Origin: Termitomyces sp. T153
Lineage: Eukaryota > Basidiomycota > Agaricomycetes > Agaricales > Lyophyllaceae
DNA: 64,000 nt
NCBI GenBank assembly: GCA_018296165.2
Contig: JACKQL020000031.1
Span: 124,001 to 188,000 of the forward strand
Direction of reading: 5' to 3'
Shown here: piece after piece, positions 45,875 to 55,958 of the stretch
Layout of the letters: each line of letters begins with the position of its first letter
Position numbering within the stretch: position 1 is the stretch's first letter
Position numbers and translations under genes: made by a program
The notes under the pieces: generated by a model
What the model saw: the letters and a program-made list of their open reading frames with translations, nothing else
Database searches by the model: none
Told to the model about the DNA's origin: nothing

Positions 45875-47470
45875 TTGCTACTAACACTGTGCCTTGAGAG
45901 TTCTAGGATGTGGTACCTCCCTATCTGCATGTGTTCAAAGATGTGTTCTCCAAAGCCTCTTTTGACTCACTTCCAGAGTGCAAGAGCTGGGACCATGCCA
46001 TTGAACTGCTGCCTAACTCCACACCCTCCAGCTGTAAGGTCTACTCCCTTATGCCCAAGAAGCAGGATGAGCTCGATGCATTCCTATAGGAGAACTTGTA
46101 TTCTGGTCATATCTGTCCATCCAAGTCCTCAATGGCTTCTCCAGTCTTCTTTATCAAAAAGAAGCATGGTTCCTCTGAGTGGTACAGGACTACCAGGTAC
46201 TCAATGCTATGACAGTGAAGAACCATTACCCCCTTCCCCTCATCTCCAAGCTCATCAACAACCTCTGGAGCACATAATACTTCATTAAACTGGACATCTG
46301 GTGGGGTTACAACAATGTGTGCATTCAAGAAGGAGACAAGTGGAAGGTGGCCTTCTGGACCAACTGGAGATTGTTCAAGCCACTTGTCATGTTCTTTGGT
46401 CTCACCAATAGCCTGGCCACCTTTCAGACCATGATGAACAACATCTTCTGGGACCTCATTGCAAAGAGTGTAGTATGCATGTATCTCAATAACATCCTTA
46501 TCTATACCAAAATACTAGAGGAACACTATCAGATTACCCATCTCATCCTGGAATGCCTCTGCCAGCACCAGCTCTACCTCAAGCTGGAGAAGTACAAATT
46601 TGAACAAATCCAGATTGAGTACCTTGGCCTGATCATTTCCTATGGAGCAGCAGAAATGGACCCAGTGAAGGTAGCAGGTGTGGCAGAGTGGCCAGAGCCC
46701 TGAAACAAGAAGGAGGTACAGGTGTTCCTTGGTTTTGCAAACTTCTACCAGAGATTCATCCAGAACTTCTTGCACCATGCCTGCTCACTGTTTGACCTCA
46801 CAGAAAAGGATGTTACATAGAGCTGAGGACCTCTGGAGCAGATGGCCTTTGACACTCTCAAGTGCACTGTGACCTCCAGGCCTGTCCTCCTATTCCCAGA
46901 TGATAACTCTCCCTTCCATGTAGAGGCTGACAGCTCTGACTTTGCCACTGGAGCAGTGCTCTCACAGCAATCTCCAGAGGATGGGAAGTGGCATCTAGTG
47001 GCCTTTTACTCCAAAAGCCTGAATGCAGTGGAATGGAACTACAAGATCCATGATAAGGAGATGCTGGCCATCATCCAGTTGTTCAAGGAGTGGCAGCACT
47101 TCCTGGAAGGTGCGCGGCACAAGTTCAAGGTCTAGACAGATTATAAGAGCCTCAAATACTTCCAGACAGCCAAGAAGCTCAATTGCCAGCAGGCCCAATG
47201 GTCCCTCTACCTTGCCAACTTCAACTTCTCCTTGCATTACAAGCCTGGCCAGAGCATGGGAAAACCAGATGCCCTGTCTCAGAGGGTGGACTACAGAATG
47301 GAGGAAGGAGATAACAGTAACATTGCACTTCTTTGCCAAGAATTGTTTGCAATTTGAGCCATGGAGGGCCTTGCTATCAACAGAGCAGAGGCAGACATTC
47401 TCTGGGACATATGATGGGGTAATAGAAACAGTCAACAGGAGGAGCTTGTGGCACAGGCTGCTTGGATACT
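45875..47470 (+). pseudogene. gypsy-B reverse transcriptase and RNase H, broken
   Basis: The RT segments run FKDVFSKASFDSLPE, KVYSLMPKKQDELDAFL, SPVFFIKKKHGSS, LDIWWGYNNVCIQEGDKWK, PLVMFFGLTNSLATFQ, then the active-site box MYLNNILIY (about 46476-46502), where YLDD is expected: both Asp are now Asn. RNase H follows after FLGFANFYQRFIQ: FHVEADSSDFATGAVLSQ and YSKSLNAVEWNYKIHDKEML (about 46910-47070). Stops near 46089, 46174, 46276, 46701 and 46818. The Asp to Asn changes are G-to-A, as expected from deamination on the opposite strand. Confidence 0.88.
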
Positions 47471-47589
47471 GAAGTTGGGGCATACTATTGGTGTTAAGGT
47501 GGTCTGCAATGAATGGGCCCTTTAAGACAGAATCCTGACCTTCTGAGACTATATCTACATCCCCAACATTCTGGAGCTCTATTGGAGGA

Positions 47590-48860
47590 TTGTGGAGCAA
47601 CACCACAACTCCCACATTGCAGGGCACTCTGAGCAGTGGAAGACACTGAAGTTAATATTGTGGAACTACTAGTGGCCCTAGATGTCCTGGTACATTGGGT
47701 CTTACACTAGTATCTGTGATCTCTGCCTCTAGACCAAGCCCCAGTGCTGACTCACCTATGGACAGTTATACCTGCTACTGGTGCCTGCGGAACAGTGGAG
47801 CATAGCATCCATATACTTCATTGTAGAGCTCCCCAACACCCATGGTTACAATGCAATCATGGTAGTGGTGGACTTATATAGCAAGAGAGTGCACTTCATT
47901 CTGACCCATACCACCTGCTCTGCCATTGGTGCTACAAACCTGTACCAGAGGAATGTCTGGAAGCTCCATGGCCTCTCCAATGCCTATGTCTCAGATTGGG
48001 GACTGCAATTCATGGAGGAGTTTACCTAGGAGCTCTACTGACTGCTTGGAGTAAAGCTCCACACCACCACTGCCTACCACCCACAATCTGACAGCCAGAT
48101 GGAGCATGTAAACCAGGAGCTAGAATAGTATCTCTGCCTCTTTTGCAACAAGTGCTAAGATGACTGGGACAAACTCCTCCCTGGTGCTAAATTCCAGTAC
48201 AACAACCATGTTCACACATCCACCTAGTTTTCCCCATTCTTTCTTGACACTGGACAGCACCCATGCATGGGTTTTGAACCCCAGGCCTGACTCTCAGAGA
48301 ATGAGGCAGTAAATGAATTTGTGGACCAGATAAAGAGGTCATAAAAGGAGGCCCAAGCTGCGCTGGTAAAAGCAAAAGACAACATGGCACAATACTACGA
48401 CTGCAGAAGGACCTCAGAGTGCAGGTATCAGCCCAGGGATCAAGTCTACCTGGATGCCTCTGATATTATGACTACCTAACCCTCAAAAAAGCTGTCACAC
48501 TGTTAGTTAGCACTATTCACAGTGGAACAACAGATAGGGCCCTTGGCCTATTGACTCTAGCTCCTCAGGGATGCACCAGCTTCATCTGGTGTTCAATGTG
48601 GTCAAATTAACCCTGGCCCCTAGAGATCCTATTCTGGGGCAATGTCTGCCACCTCTGCCACCCCCCATAGTGGTTGACAACAACAAGGAGTATGAAGTGG
48701 AGGAAATCCTGGATAGCCATTTATTCTGGAGACAACTACAATACAATGTGAAGTGAAAAGACTACAGAATTGAGGATATCTCCTAGGAGCCATGGAAGAA
48801 CATACATGCCCCCGGACTTGTCAAGGAGTTCCACTGGAGACATCCAAACACCCCACACAC
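47590..48860 (+). pseudogene. gypsy-B integrase with C-terminal chromodomain, broken
   Basis: Integrase pieces: HHNSHIAGH (zinc-binding), ICDLCL, then the core with MVVVDLYSKRVHFI (first Asp, about 47862), YVSDWGLQFMEEF (second Asp, about 47985) and AYHPQSDSQMEHVNQELE (Glu, about 48100). The C-terminal chromodomain is seen at about 48690-48850: YEVEEILDSHLFWRQLQYNVK, KDYRIEDIS, EPWKN, with TAG in place of two tryptophan codons. Such chromodomains bind histone marks and steer insertion into heterochromatin (family knowledge), which fits its presence in this transposon block. Confidence 0.82.
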
Positions 48861-48956
48861 TATATGAGGGATCTACCCTATCTTGCCAGCAGACCAAGCA
48901 ATCAGGGACTTCTTCTACCCTGCACATTGAGATGCTGCATGCTAGAGGGGGGGTGA

Positions 48957-49325
48957 TGTCAGGGGACTTCCATTTCCAATCTCCGTGACTGGTTCCAGCA
49001 CTTCTGCAGCTTGTTTGACATCTCTGGAGCTCTTTCCAGAATCCCAGAGATCTCCAGAGAACTGCAGAGTTCTCCGTATTACCTCAACAACCATTGCCCT
49101 AGGGTTAGGAGTAGCTCCAGTCACCTGTGCAGTAGTTCCCATGCCTCTGCCACCTGCTAATGTGCTGCACCAAGCAGTGGGGATCCTTGGACTTGTTCTC
49201 TTTGGATTCCCCTCTGCTAGGTGATTAGTTACTGATCATATCATTGTCTACTCCACTCATATATTTTAGATCCCCCTCTGCTAGCTGCATGACTCCAATC
49301 CACTGCCCTGGAGGTTGCCCTTACA
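48957..49325 (+). repeat. gypsy-B 3' LTR
   Basis: 369 bases, begins TGTCAGGGGACTTCC and ends CCCTTACA. It follows a polypurine tract directly. Confidence 0.9.
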
Positions 49326-49857
49326 AAAACAGCAGAATTATTCTAAACAAGCAAGTGTGCTACACGAGGAAGTGTAAAGATTTCACAAGGAACTTGAGGT
49401 TGGTTTTCTACCATGGATATGCTTAACTGCTAATAATCTTATGACATTGAGTAAAAACTTACAATAGTAACTAACACAACTGTTACACAGTCTAACAAAG
49501 ATTCCACCATATAGCAAGCCACATCCAGCACATTGAGGCTTATTCTAGGAAAGACATTAGTGAGACTTAGCAATGTAAAATTGAGTTCAATATATGCATG
49601 TTAATAGCTCAAAGTTCAGCTGTAGAAAAACCAGGCTTGCAAGCATGACACCAAGAGCAGATCTAACTGTCCAGACATGAAAACATAAAAGAGCAAGCTT
49701 TGCAAGTAGCCATTGGAGTGAGAGGTTTGAATACTTTAACTCAGTCATGTTCAACAGCTTAAATACAATGAAAGATGCTAAATATCAAGAGACATGAGGT
49801 CAAAGTTTATAATTGTAGATACCATAAAGAATCAAGGTCCAACATGAGGAAAGCAGC

Positions 49858-51377
49858 TTATTGAAATACAACTGGATAGAGATCCCTGAAAACAGGCCAA
49901 ATGTTGTCAAATGTCAAATCCTGGACTTCAAGTGTGTCATAAGCTGCCTGAGCACATTCTGCAAACCCTGGAGTTGCAAATGCCAAGAGTTGATCACTAC
50001 CCATCTCCTTTTTAATTTTGCAAATGATGTTAACATTCACTGGAAGAAGACAGTTCTTGCCACTTCATTGTTCTGGGAATTTGAACATCATATTGCAAGA
50101 CATTTCTGATGGGCCAGGCTTGTTGGAGTCCTTTTGTGATTTGAACCCATTTCTTTCTTTCATGAATTGTTTGAGGACTTTCCATATAAGCTTGGCCCAG
50201 AGCCATTGACATAGCTCTCTACAAATAATATGGTTGATCAATGATATCTATGACTTACATACAAAGACACAGGACTTACTGCTGATTCTCATTGTTCTCA
50301 TTATACCATTCCTTGAGTGTTCCCCTTTTGAACATGTCAACTGCATTCTTACCCCAGTCAAGTTGCAGATGTCCCCACAAATGTTCCACAACAATATTAT
50401 GGATGCTTTGAAGGTAGATGTGAGCAGGAAGCTTGTTCAATTCCATATCTGAATAGAAAAAATTTCATGAGCATAGATGTGATTAGTAAATGTAACACTC
50501 TAATTACTCTTGACTGACTGCAAGGCATTTTAAAGACCATAAAGAAGAGTAGTCTCAGAACTGCAATCAGTGCAGAGTTGGATCGAAATGCCTAGGTACA
50601 AGAAGTTACTTAACAGAGCAACTCAATAGAAGAAATGAAGACCTACCCCCATACTCCTCAACACAGCACAGAAACAGGTATTCAATGATCAGATTATGAT
50701 GGTTGCTTGGCACAATATCAGTATAAAGCCAAAGACCTGTTGCTTCATCTACAAAGCTGTATACAGGAAAACCAATTTTATAAGCTTATCATGGCCATCA
50801 CAAGACCAGTGCTCATGTATCCCAAGTAGAGCCTTGGGATGCCAAACAATTTTATGTGCTGAGGGGTTTTGCTTCTCAAAGCCTTGAGGATCATGCATCC
50901 TCATGGTTTTATAAACAAAAGTATGTGATAAGTGTTGGCTTTAATTGAATGGCAGATAGTATCTGGTCCTGCATGACCAGCTGGGTCAAGATTAAGTTGC
51001 TCTAATACAAGCTGCTCTGCTTCTTGTTGAGTCTTATTATTGAGGTTTGTCACACCTCCTACAAATCTGTTATGACTTTGAGCATGTTTGACAGAGCTTG
51101 CACTGATTATATTTATTCCATAGCTGAACATAGCCAAGCCAATATTGAGTCAATGTACCTCAGATAGATTCCATGATCATGTGCAAGATGGTATGCAATT
51201 GCTTTGTTTGAGTCCATAAGCTGTTCATGATACTCTCTCAGAGCAGCCACAAGTTGTGGATCATCCTTCTTGACTGGACAATCATGAGAAAAATTGAAAC
51301 TGAATTGGCCTCATTATCTCACCTTTGATGCCATGCTGGTTTTTCCTAGTGGGATTATAGTTGTTAGAGCTGGACAT
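49858..51377 (-). pseudogene. Integrase-core (DDE-type) gene, spliced and decayed
   Basis: The likely start at 51377 (MSSSNNYNPTRKNQHGIK) is followed by introns at about 51275-51322 and from 51158. Conserved pieces in order: KKDDPQLVAALREYHEQLM, AIAYHLAHDHGIYLR, NLNNKTQQEAEQLVLEQL, MRMHDPQGFEKQNPSAHKI, HWSCDGHDKLIK, IGFPVYSFVDEATGLWLY, TDCSSETTLLYGL, HNIVVEHLWGHLQLDWG, and a C-terminus QAAYDTLEVQDLTFDNIWPVF. I recognise this as the basidiomycete family of integrase-core proteins whose Asp (DGHDK), Asp (TDCxSET) and Glu (VEHLW) form the likely DDE triad. Frameshifts occur near 50925, 50790 and 50040, and stops near 50560. It is either a transposase of an unclassified element or a decayed domesticated gene. 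Confidence 0.68.
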
Positions 51378-51857
51378 TAGCTGAAAACTGGTCTAATAGT
51401 GGTTCATTGTTGCCTGTTTCAAAGGGTCTCATAAGTGGCTGAGGATACACACAATTCAATAGAATAGACTTACTGCTTCTGAGAGGCATGTATCAGAAAC
51501 ATGTTGAGACCACCTGCTGGATTATATTGAGTGAAGAAGACATGAGAACAAAGTCCATCTAGAGTATCATGGCCATTGCATGACCATCTTCCATGCACTG
51601 AAGAGCACATAGTAGTAGTCAGTGTATGTTGTAAAGTATAAACCATTGAAGCATTTGCATACCTGAAGCCTCAACTTTGAATTTAGCATGTGCCACACTT
51701 GCAATAGTCACAGTGAATTCTTGAATGGTTAATGGCAACAGGCTCAAACATCACCAAGTAATCCACGGCCCTCTTTATTACAAGCATTGGAAGTACTTGA
51801 CTTTGTTGAGCTTCTGTGTTCAATCCCAAGAAGGATTGAGTACTGATCTACCAGGCC

Positions 51858-52640
51858 AGAAAAAGTGGGCGAGTCACAAACATTTGTAATAATATTTGAC
51901 TCAAGCCTTGCCTAACCATTGAAGTTTCTTCTTTAAAAACTCCAAAGTGTCATCAAGTTACTTACTCATCTACTAGGCCAGTCAAGGCAAGTCACAAATA
52001 TTTGTAATAATGTTTGATTCTCAGCCTTGTCTAGCTCTTCAACTTTCCATTTCAAAACCCTCAAGTATCATCAAGTTTCATTTATCCATCTACTAGGCCA
52101 GTCAAGGCAAGTCACAAACATTGTGATAACTAATGTTTGATTCTCAGCCTTGTCTAACTCTTCAACTTTTGTTTTTTATGTGGAAGTTCACAGACCATAT
52201 TTGGTCATATTTGGTCAAGAAATGAACAAGGTGTGAAAACATATGTCCACTATATTATGTTTTGGACTTGGGGAAAAATAGGAGGAACATGAGTTCCCAC
52301 AGTCAACCCCAAGTATAGACAAGTATAGAGATATGGACTAGTAGGCAGTAGTGATTAATAGTATCAGCTAATTCTGCCCTAGTAGTCATGAGTTAGACAA
52401 GTCACAAACATTGTAATGATGTTTGATTCTCAAGCCTTGTCTCAGGTGCCAAAACCCCCAAGTATATGATCAAGTACTTACCTACTAGGTCAGTCAAGGC
52501 AAGTCACAAACATTATAATAACTAACATTTGATTCTCAGCCTTGTCTGACTCTTCAACTTTCTTTTTTCATGTGAGAGTTCACAGGCCAAATTTGGTTGT
52601 ATTTGGTCAAGAAATGAGCAAGGTGTGAAAACATATGTCC
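51858..52640 (+). repeat. Interspersed minisatellite of about 115-130-bp units
   Basis: Five related units contain CTACTAGGCCAGTCAAGGCA, AGTCACAAACATTGTAATAA and TGTTTGATTCTCAGCCTTGTC, at about 51858, 51971, 52090, 52395 and 52485. A longer linked unit (GTTCACAGACCATATTTGG ... AAACATATGTCCACTA) follows units three and five, at about 52187 and 52577. It is AT-rich and non-coding. Confidence 0.75.
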
Positions 52641-54381
52641 ACTAAATTGCATTGAGCACTTTTCAATGGTACAGAGGGTATATGACAATCTAAGGGAGTT
52701 CACACTCATTTGTTATGAAAGATGATGTATTTTATCAAAAAACATATGGAAAAAACATATGTATTAGGGAAAGAACAGTGTAATACAAGTTCAGAATAGT
52801 ATTACATACTATGGTACTTGTCATGCTATGGCTACTCTCTATTGTAATGGGGTGCCAATTCCCCCAGTCACCTCTCAAAAAGCCTGATCTGCTTGTCTAC
52901 CAATGCTTTTGCTGGTCAAAAGTTGACCTGACCCTGGAGGCCAATCATATGTTGGTGTATATGAACAGGTTCTTTTGATGGGATCGAGTGGGACCAATCA
53001 ACCATAGACTCAACCAATTGACTCTCCACTTGGGAGTGCAGTGGAGTAGTGGTCTCCATCACACATCTGCCATTGCACCCTGGCAGACACCAATGAGGGG
53101 TTACAAGTTTTACACCAAGAACAAGCATTCAAACCCCCATGGTTGCAAAAAATCCACTCCTCATTCGGCACATATTCAATTCTCCACTACCAATGATCCA
53201 ACCATCCACTGAATCACGGATCTCCTCAACTTATCATTTGTCAATTTTCCTTGATGGCATGCATCCCATACAAACCCCATCAGGCACATTGCATCAAGAC
53301 AACGGTATCCTGCCTCCATATGAAAATGGCTCCCATAACAGGGACCTCATCCACCCCTCGTTATTTTGGTCCTGCGGCCAAGGACCTTGTCCACCCTTGG
53401 TTACTCAGAAAGAGCTGGAACCCCAGCTCTGAATCACTGCACTTATGGCCACATGCCGGAGTAAGTCTTGGCCAGGATAGGAGAAAAAGGTGAAGAAATG
53501 ATGAGGGAAGAAATGGTGTGACAATGGATCATGCCGGATCAGATTATACACATCAAATGTTCCACAAAAACTGTCACAACTACCACTGGCACTAGCAAGG
53601 ACCTCACTCACCACGGGGGCATCACAACACCCTGCGTCCACACAGCACGACAGGAATTTCACTGGTCTCGAATTGTCCCTACTCTTAAAAATATGTACTC
53701 ACCCTAACCTACCTACCTTTGATCTACCTTCGAGCCTATCGCGATGTGAACCCGCTACTATACTTGCCACCACAATCTCTGCGAGGAAAGTTCTAATCCC
53801 AAAATAGTACATAAAAATCAATACACAAACACGCTACCACCCTGTACAAGGTACTGTACACCGGCCTACGGCCCGCCTCTTAGCTCAGTATTGTAGCTTG
53901 TCGGCGTTAAACAGAGTTCATCATCATCATCGACCCTCCACTAGACAGGAACCAGGACACCTGTCAAGATCCTTCGAAATAAGGTTCATTGATGGGATCA
54001 ACAATTTGACACTTGCTGTCAGCGTGGACGGCTTGTTTGTCTTCCTGTCATTCCAATAAAAAACATACTGAAACTTAACAGACGGGCCACCTTCGTGGCC
54101 CTTGATTGAGCTGAAGTGTGGAATCCTAAGCATTGCAACACAAACTCTAGGCTAACACTAACCGCTTGACATTAACCCAGCACGCAATGTTGCTCATGTT
54201 GGTGTATTTGTTGTTATTTTTCCCAGTGGTTGTTGACACTTCTGTTTTGACAGAACCAGGACACCTGTCAAGATCCTTCGAAATAAGATTCGTTGATGGG
54301 ATCGAGTAGGACCAATCGAGCCCTCCCTCCGTATAAAGAGATGGAAGGCGGGTCGCTCGTTCTGCACTTGGTGACGCTCAG
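52641..54381. other. Edge of the transposon block and upstream region of copy B
   Basis: CpG reappears from about 53150, so the methylation-type decay ends here. A 27-base stretch TTGATGGGATCGAGTGGGACC... at about 52977 recurs at about 54290. A segment of about 50 bases (CCAGGACACCTGTCAAGATC ... TTGATGGGATC) occurs at about 53950-53997 and 54250-54302. A short hairpin (CCGGCCTACGGCC) lies at about 53862, and an ATCATCATCATC run at about 53922 could be the 3' tail of a small retroposon. No gene is supported in this stretch. Confidence 0.45.
54312..54338 (+). promoter_or_regulatory. CCAAT and TATA boxes of the copy B gene
   Basis: CCAAT at 54312-54316 and TATAAAG at 54332-54338, about 45-50 bases before the ATG at 54382. 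The spacing is normal for a short fungal leader. The region directly upstream contains the duplicated 50-base segment described above. Confidence 0.55.
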
Positions 54382-55337
54382 ATGGCATCTCTATCTCCTG
54401 TCTCTACAACTGCTCAACTCACTTTTCTTATTCAACCACCTGATGGCGTTCGCGCGTTCGAGTCTATAAATCATCTGAATATTGCAAATGGTGATCGAGC
54501 TCGAAACTTCGAGCGTGAACAGAAAAAAGTCGTTATTGAGAACCTTCGTGGAAAAGAGGATTTCGCTTTACTCGACAAAACTGGCTTCCAGCTGGTACAT
54601 CACCCTGCCAAACATACCTCCTTCAACGATGATGCTGAAATCGAACGGGAATACTACCCGGAAAGTGCTGAGTTGATTAAGAAGATAACAGGAGCGAGCA
54701 GAGTAGTGCTTTTCGATCACAGTGGGTGTCTTGAACTTTCTGGCTGCACCTCCTAGGACTCAGAGTTGATGTGTCTCGTTAGCCATTCGACGTCGCCGTC
54801 CCGGAGAGATAGATGATGCTCCACACAAGCGTCAACCAGTAGCGCAGGCTCATGTTGATCAAACGACCGCATCTTCTATTGCTCGAGTACACCGCCATCT
54901 TCCTCCGCTGACGCGGAAGCCCTTCTTCGCCGCCGCTTCCAAATTATCAATCTCTGGCGACCCATAAACCACCCAGCGATTGATTGGCCTCTTGCCCTAT
55001 GTGATTACAACAGTGTTGATACGAAGGACACACTTGCTGTGGCTCTCATTTACCCCGATCGCGAAGGAGAGACATATGGCATGAAGTATAATCCAAATCA
55101 GAAGTGGAAGTACTTTCACGGAATGACACCAGAGGAAGCCGTCCTCATCAAATGGTGAGTAGAGATCTTCAATGATCATGATGTGTCGATCAGCATCATT
55201 TGCTTAGTTTTGACTCGATTCAAGACGGAAGTGTCGCCCTCTTTGCCCCGCATACGGGGTTTGAGGATCCCACGACTCCTGAAGGAACGCCTTTGCGAGA
55301 GTCTATTGAACTAAGAGCATTGGTTTTTTATGATTGA
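54382..55337 (+). pseudogene. AsaB-type hydroxylase/desaturase gene (copy B), one frameshift
   Basis: Three exons: 54382-54721, 54783-55154 and 55208-55337, with GT..AG introns of 61 and 53 bases. The protein begins MASLSPVSTTAQLTFLI and contains the family's FEREQKKVVIENLRGKED, KITGASRVVLFDHTIRRR (spanning intron 1), KRQPVAQAHVDQT (probable HxD metal ligands), FQIINLWRPINHPAIDWPLA, YPDREGETYGMKYNPNQKW, GMTPEEAVLIK and the end ESIELRALVFYD. The frame is lost at about 54905, between RVHRHLPP and ADAEALLRRRFQ, where one base is missing. Otherwise the gene is complete at about 280 codons. These proteins act as oxidoreductases in fungal secondary metabolism. Either the copy is a recent pseudogene or the missing base is a sequencing error. 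Copy A at the left window edge is its close paralog. Confidence 0.82.
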
Positions 55338-55958
55338 CATGAATCATTGTAATGACAGAGCATGATATTCCCGTCTGAAGATTTGTTAAAGTTGTATATC
55401 GAGACATATTTCTTTCTCTGCTTTCATTCCGAATGAACAGTCACGAAAGCGGGCCATCTATTCATTCCTCCTATGCTCCGGGTTGATGCACCCGAATTAT
55501 GCATTCGTGAGTATCAAATTTCTTTCTTTCTCCTGTATATGTTTCTAAGTGATTGGAGGACGTTGATATAAGACCCGGATTGTCTAGTAAATAATATGGT
55601 TAATTACACTCCATCAGAGACAAATAATTCAAATTTTGCCATGTTGCGGGCTTGAACTGGCTAGTTCCTAAGAGATTAGACATCCCTGGGCGTTGCAGTT
55701 TTATCATAATATAGGCGCTTTGTTAGGTAAGTAGCGCATGGAAACTCAAGCTCGTGTTGTTCAAGGTCATGACAAGTGGAAAGATATTTCGCCAAGAGCT
55801 CTCTCCATTCTAGTGCAGACAAGATTTTTGACGTAGGTCGCGTGCTTAACTTGGATACTACAAGCACGTTGAATTCGAAACTACATATGGAACACACTAT
55901 ATTCATCGAAGGCACCTTGGATCATCACAAGCACCTCAAGACAGCATATCAATAGCCC
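55338..55958. other. Intergenic region between copy B and UBP6
   Basis: The two genes converge here, so it holds both 3' ends. The part up to about 55560 matches the flank of copy A. A minus-strand open stretch of 79 codons (55915-55676) lies directly beyond the UBP6 stop and is more likely 3' UTR than a gene. Confidence 0.5.

Larger units (their letters stand above)
43143..49325 (+). mobile_element. gypsy-B: chromodomain Ty3-type LTR retrotransposon
   Basis: LTRs 43143-43508 and 48957-49325 begin TGTYAGGGGACTTC and end GTTGCCCTTACA. The five-base flanks are GAAAC (43138-43142) and AAAAC (49326-49330), a target-site duplication with one G-to-A change. Internal order: gag with CCHC knuckle, protease, RT, RNase H, integrase and C-terminal chromodomain, which marks it as a chromovirus. 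A polypurine tract (AGAGGGGGGG) lies at about 48944. Coding frames have dozens of stops and changed active-site residues, so it is inactive. Confidence 0.92.

Noticed and set aside
49858..50109. Plus-strand open frame over the integrase-core gene end
   Set aside because: The opposite strand matches the known C-terminal pattern of integrase-core proteins; the plus frame does not.
53405..53662. Minus-strand Cys-rich open frame of 85 codons
   Set aside because: Phe/His-rich low-complexity translation, no homolog that I know, no promoter or splice context.
55676..55915. 79-codon minus-strand open frame downstream of UBP6
   Set aside because: It starts within 50 bases of the UBP6 stop on the same strand, has no known motif, and is most simply 3' UTR.
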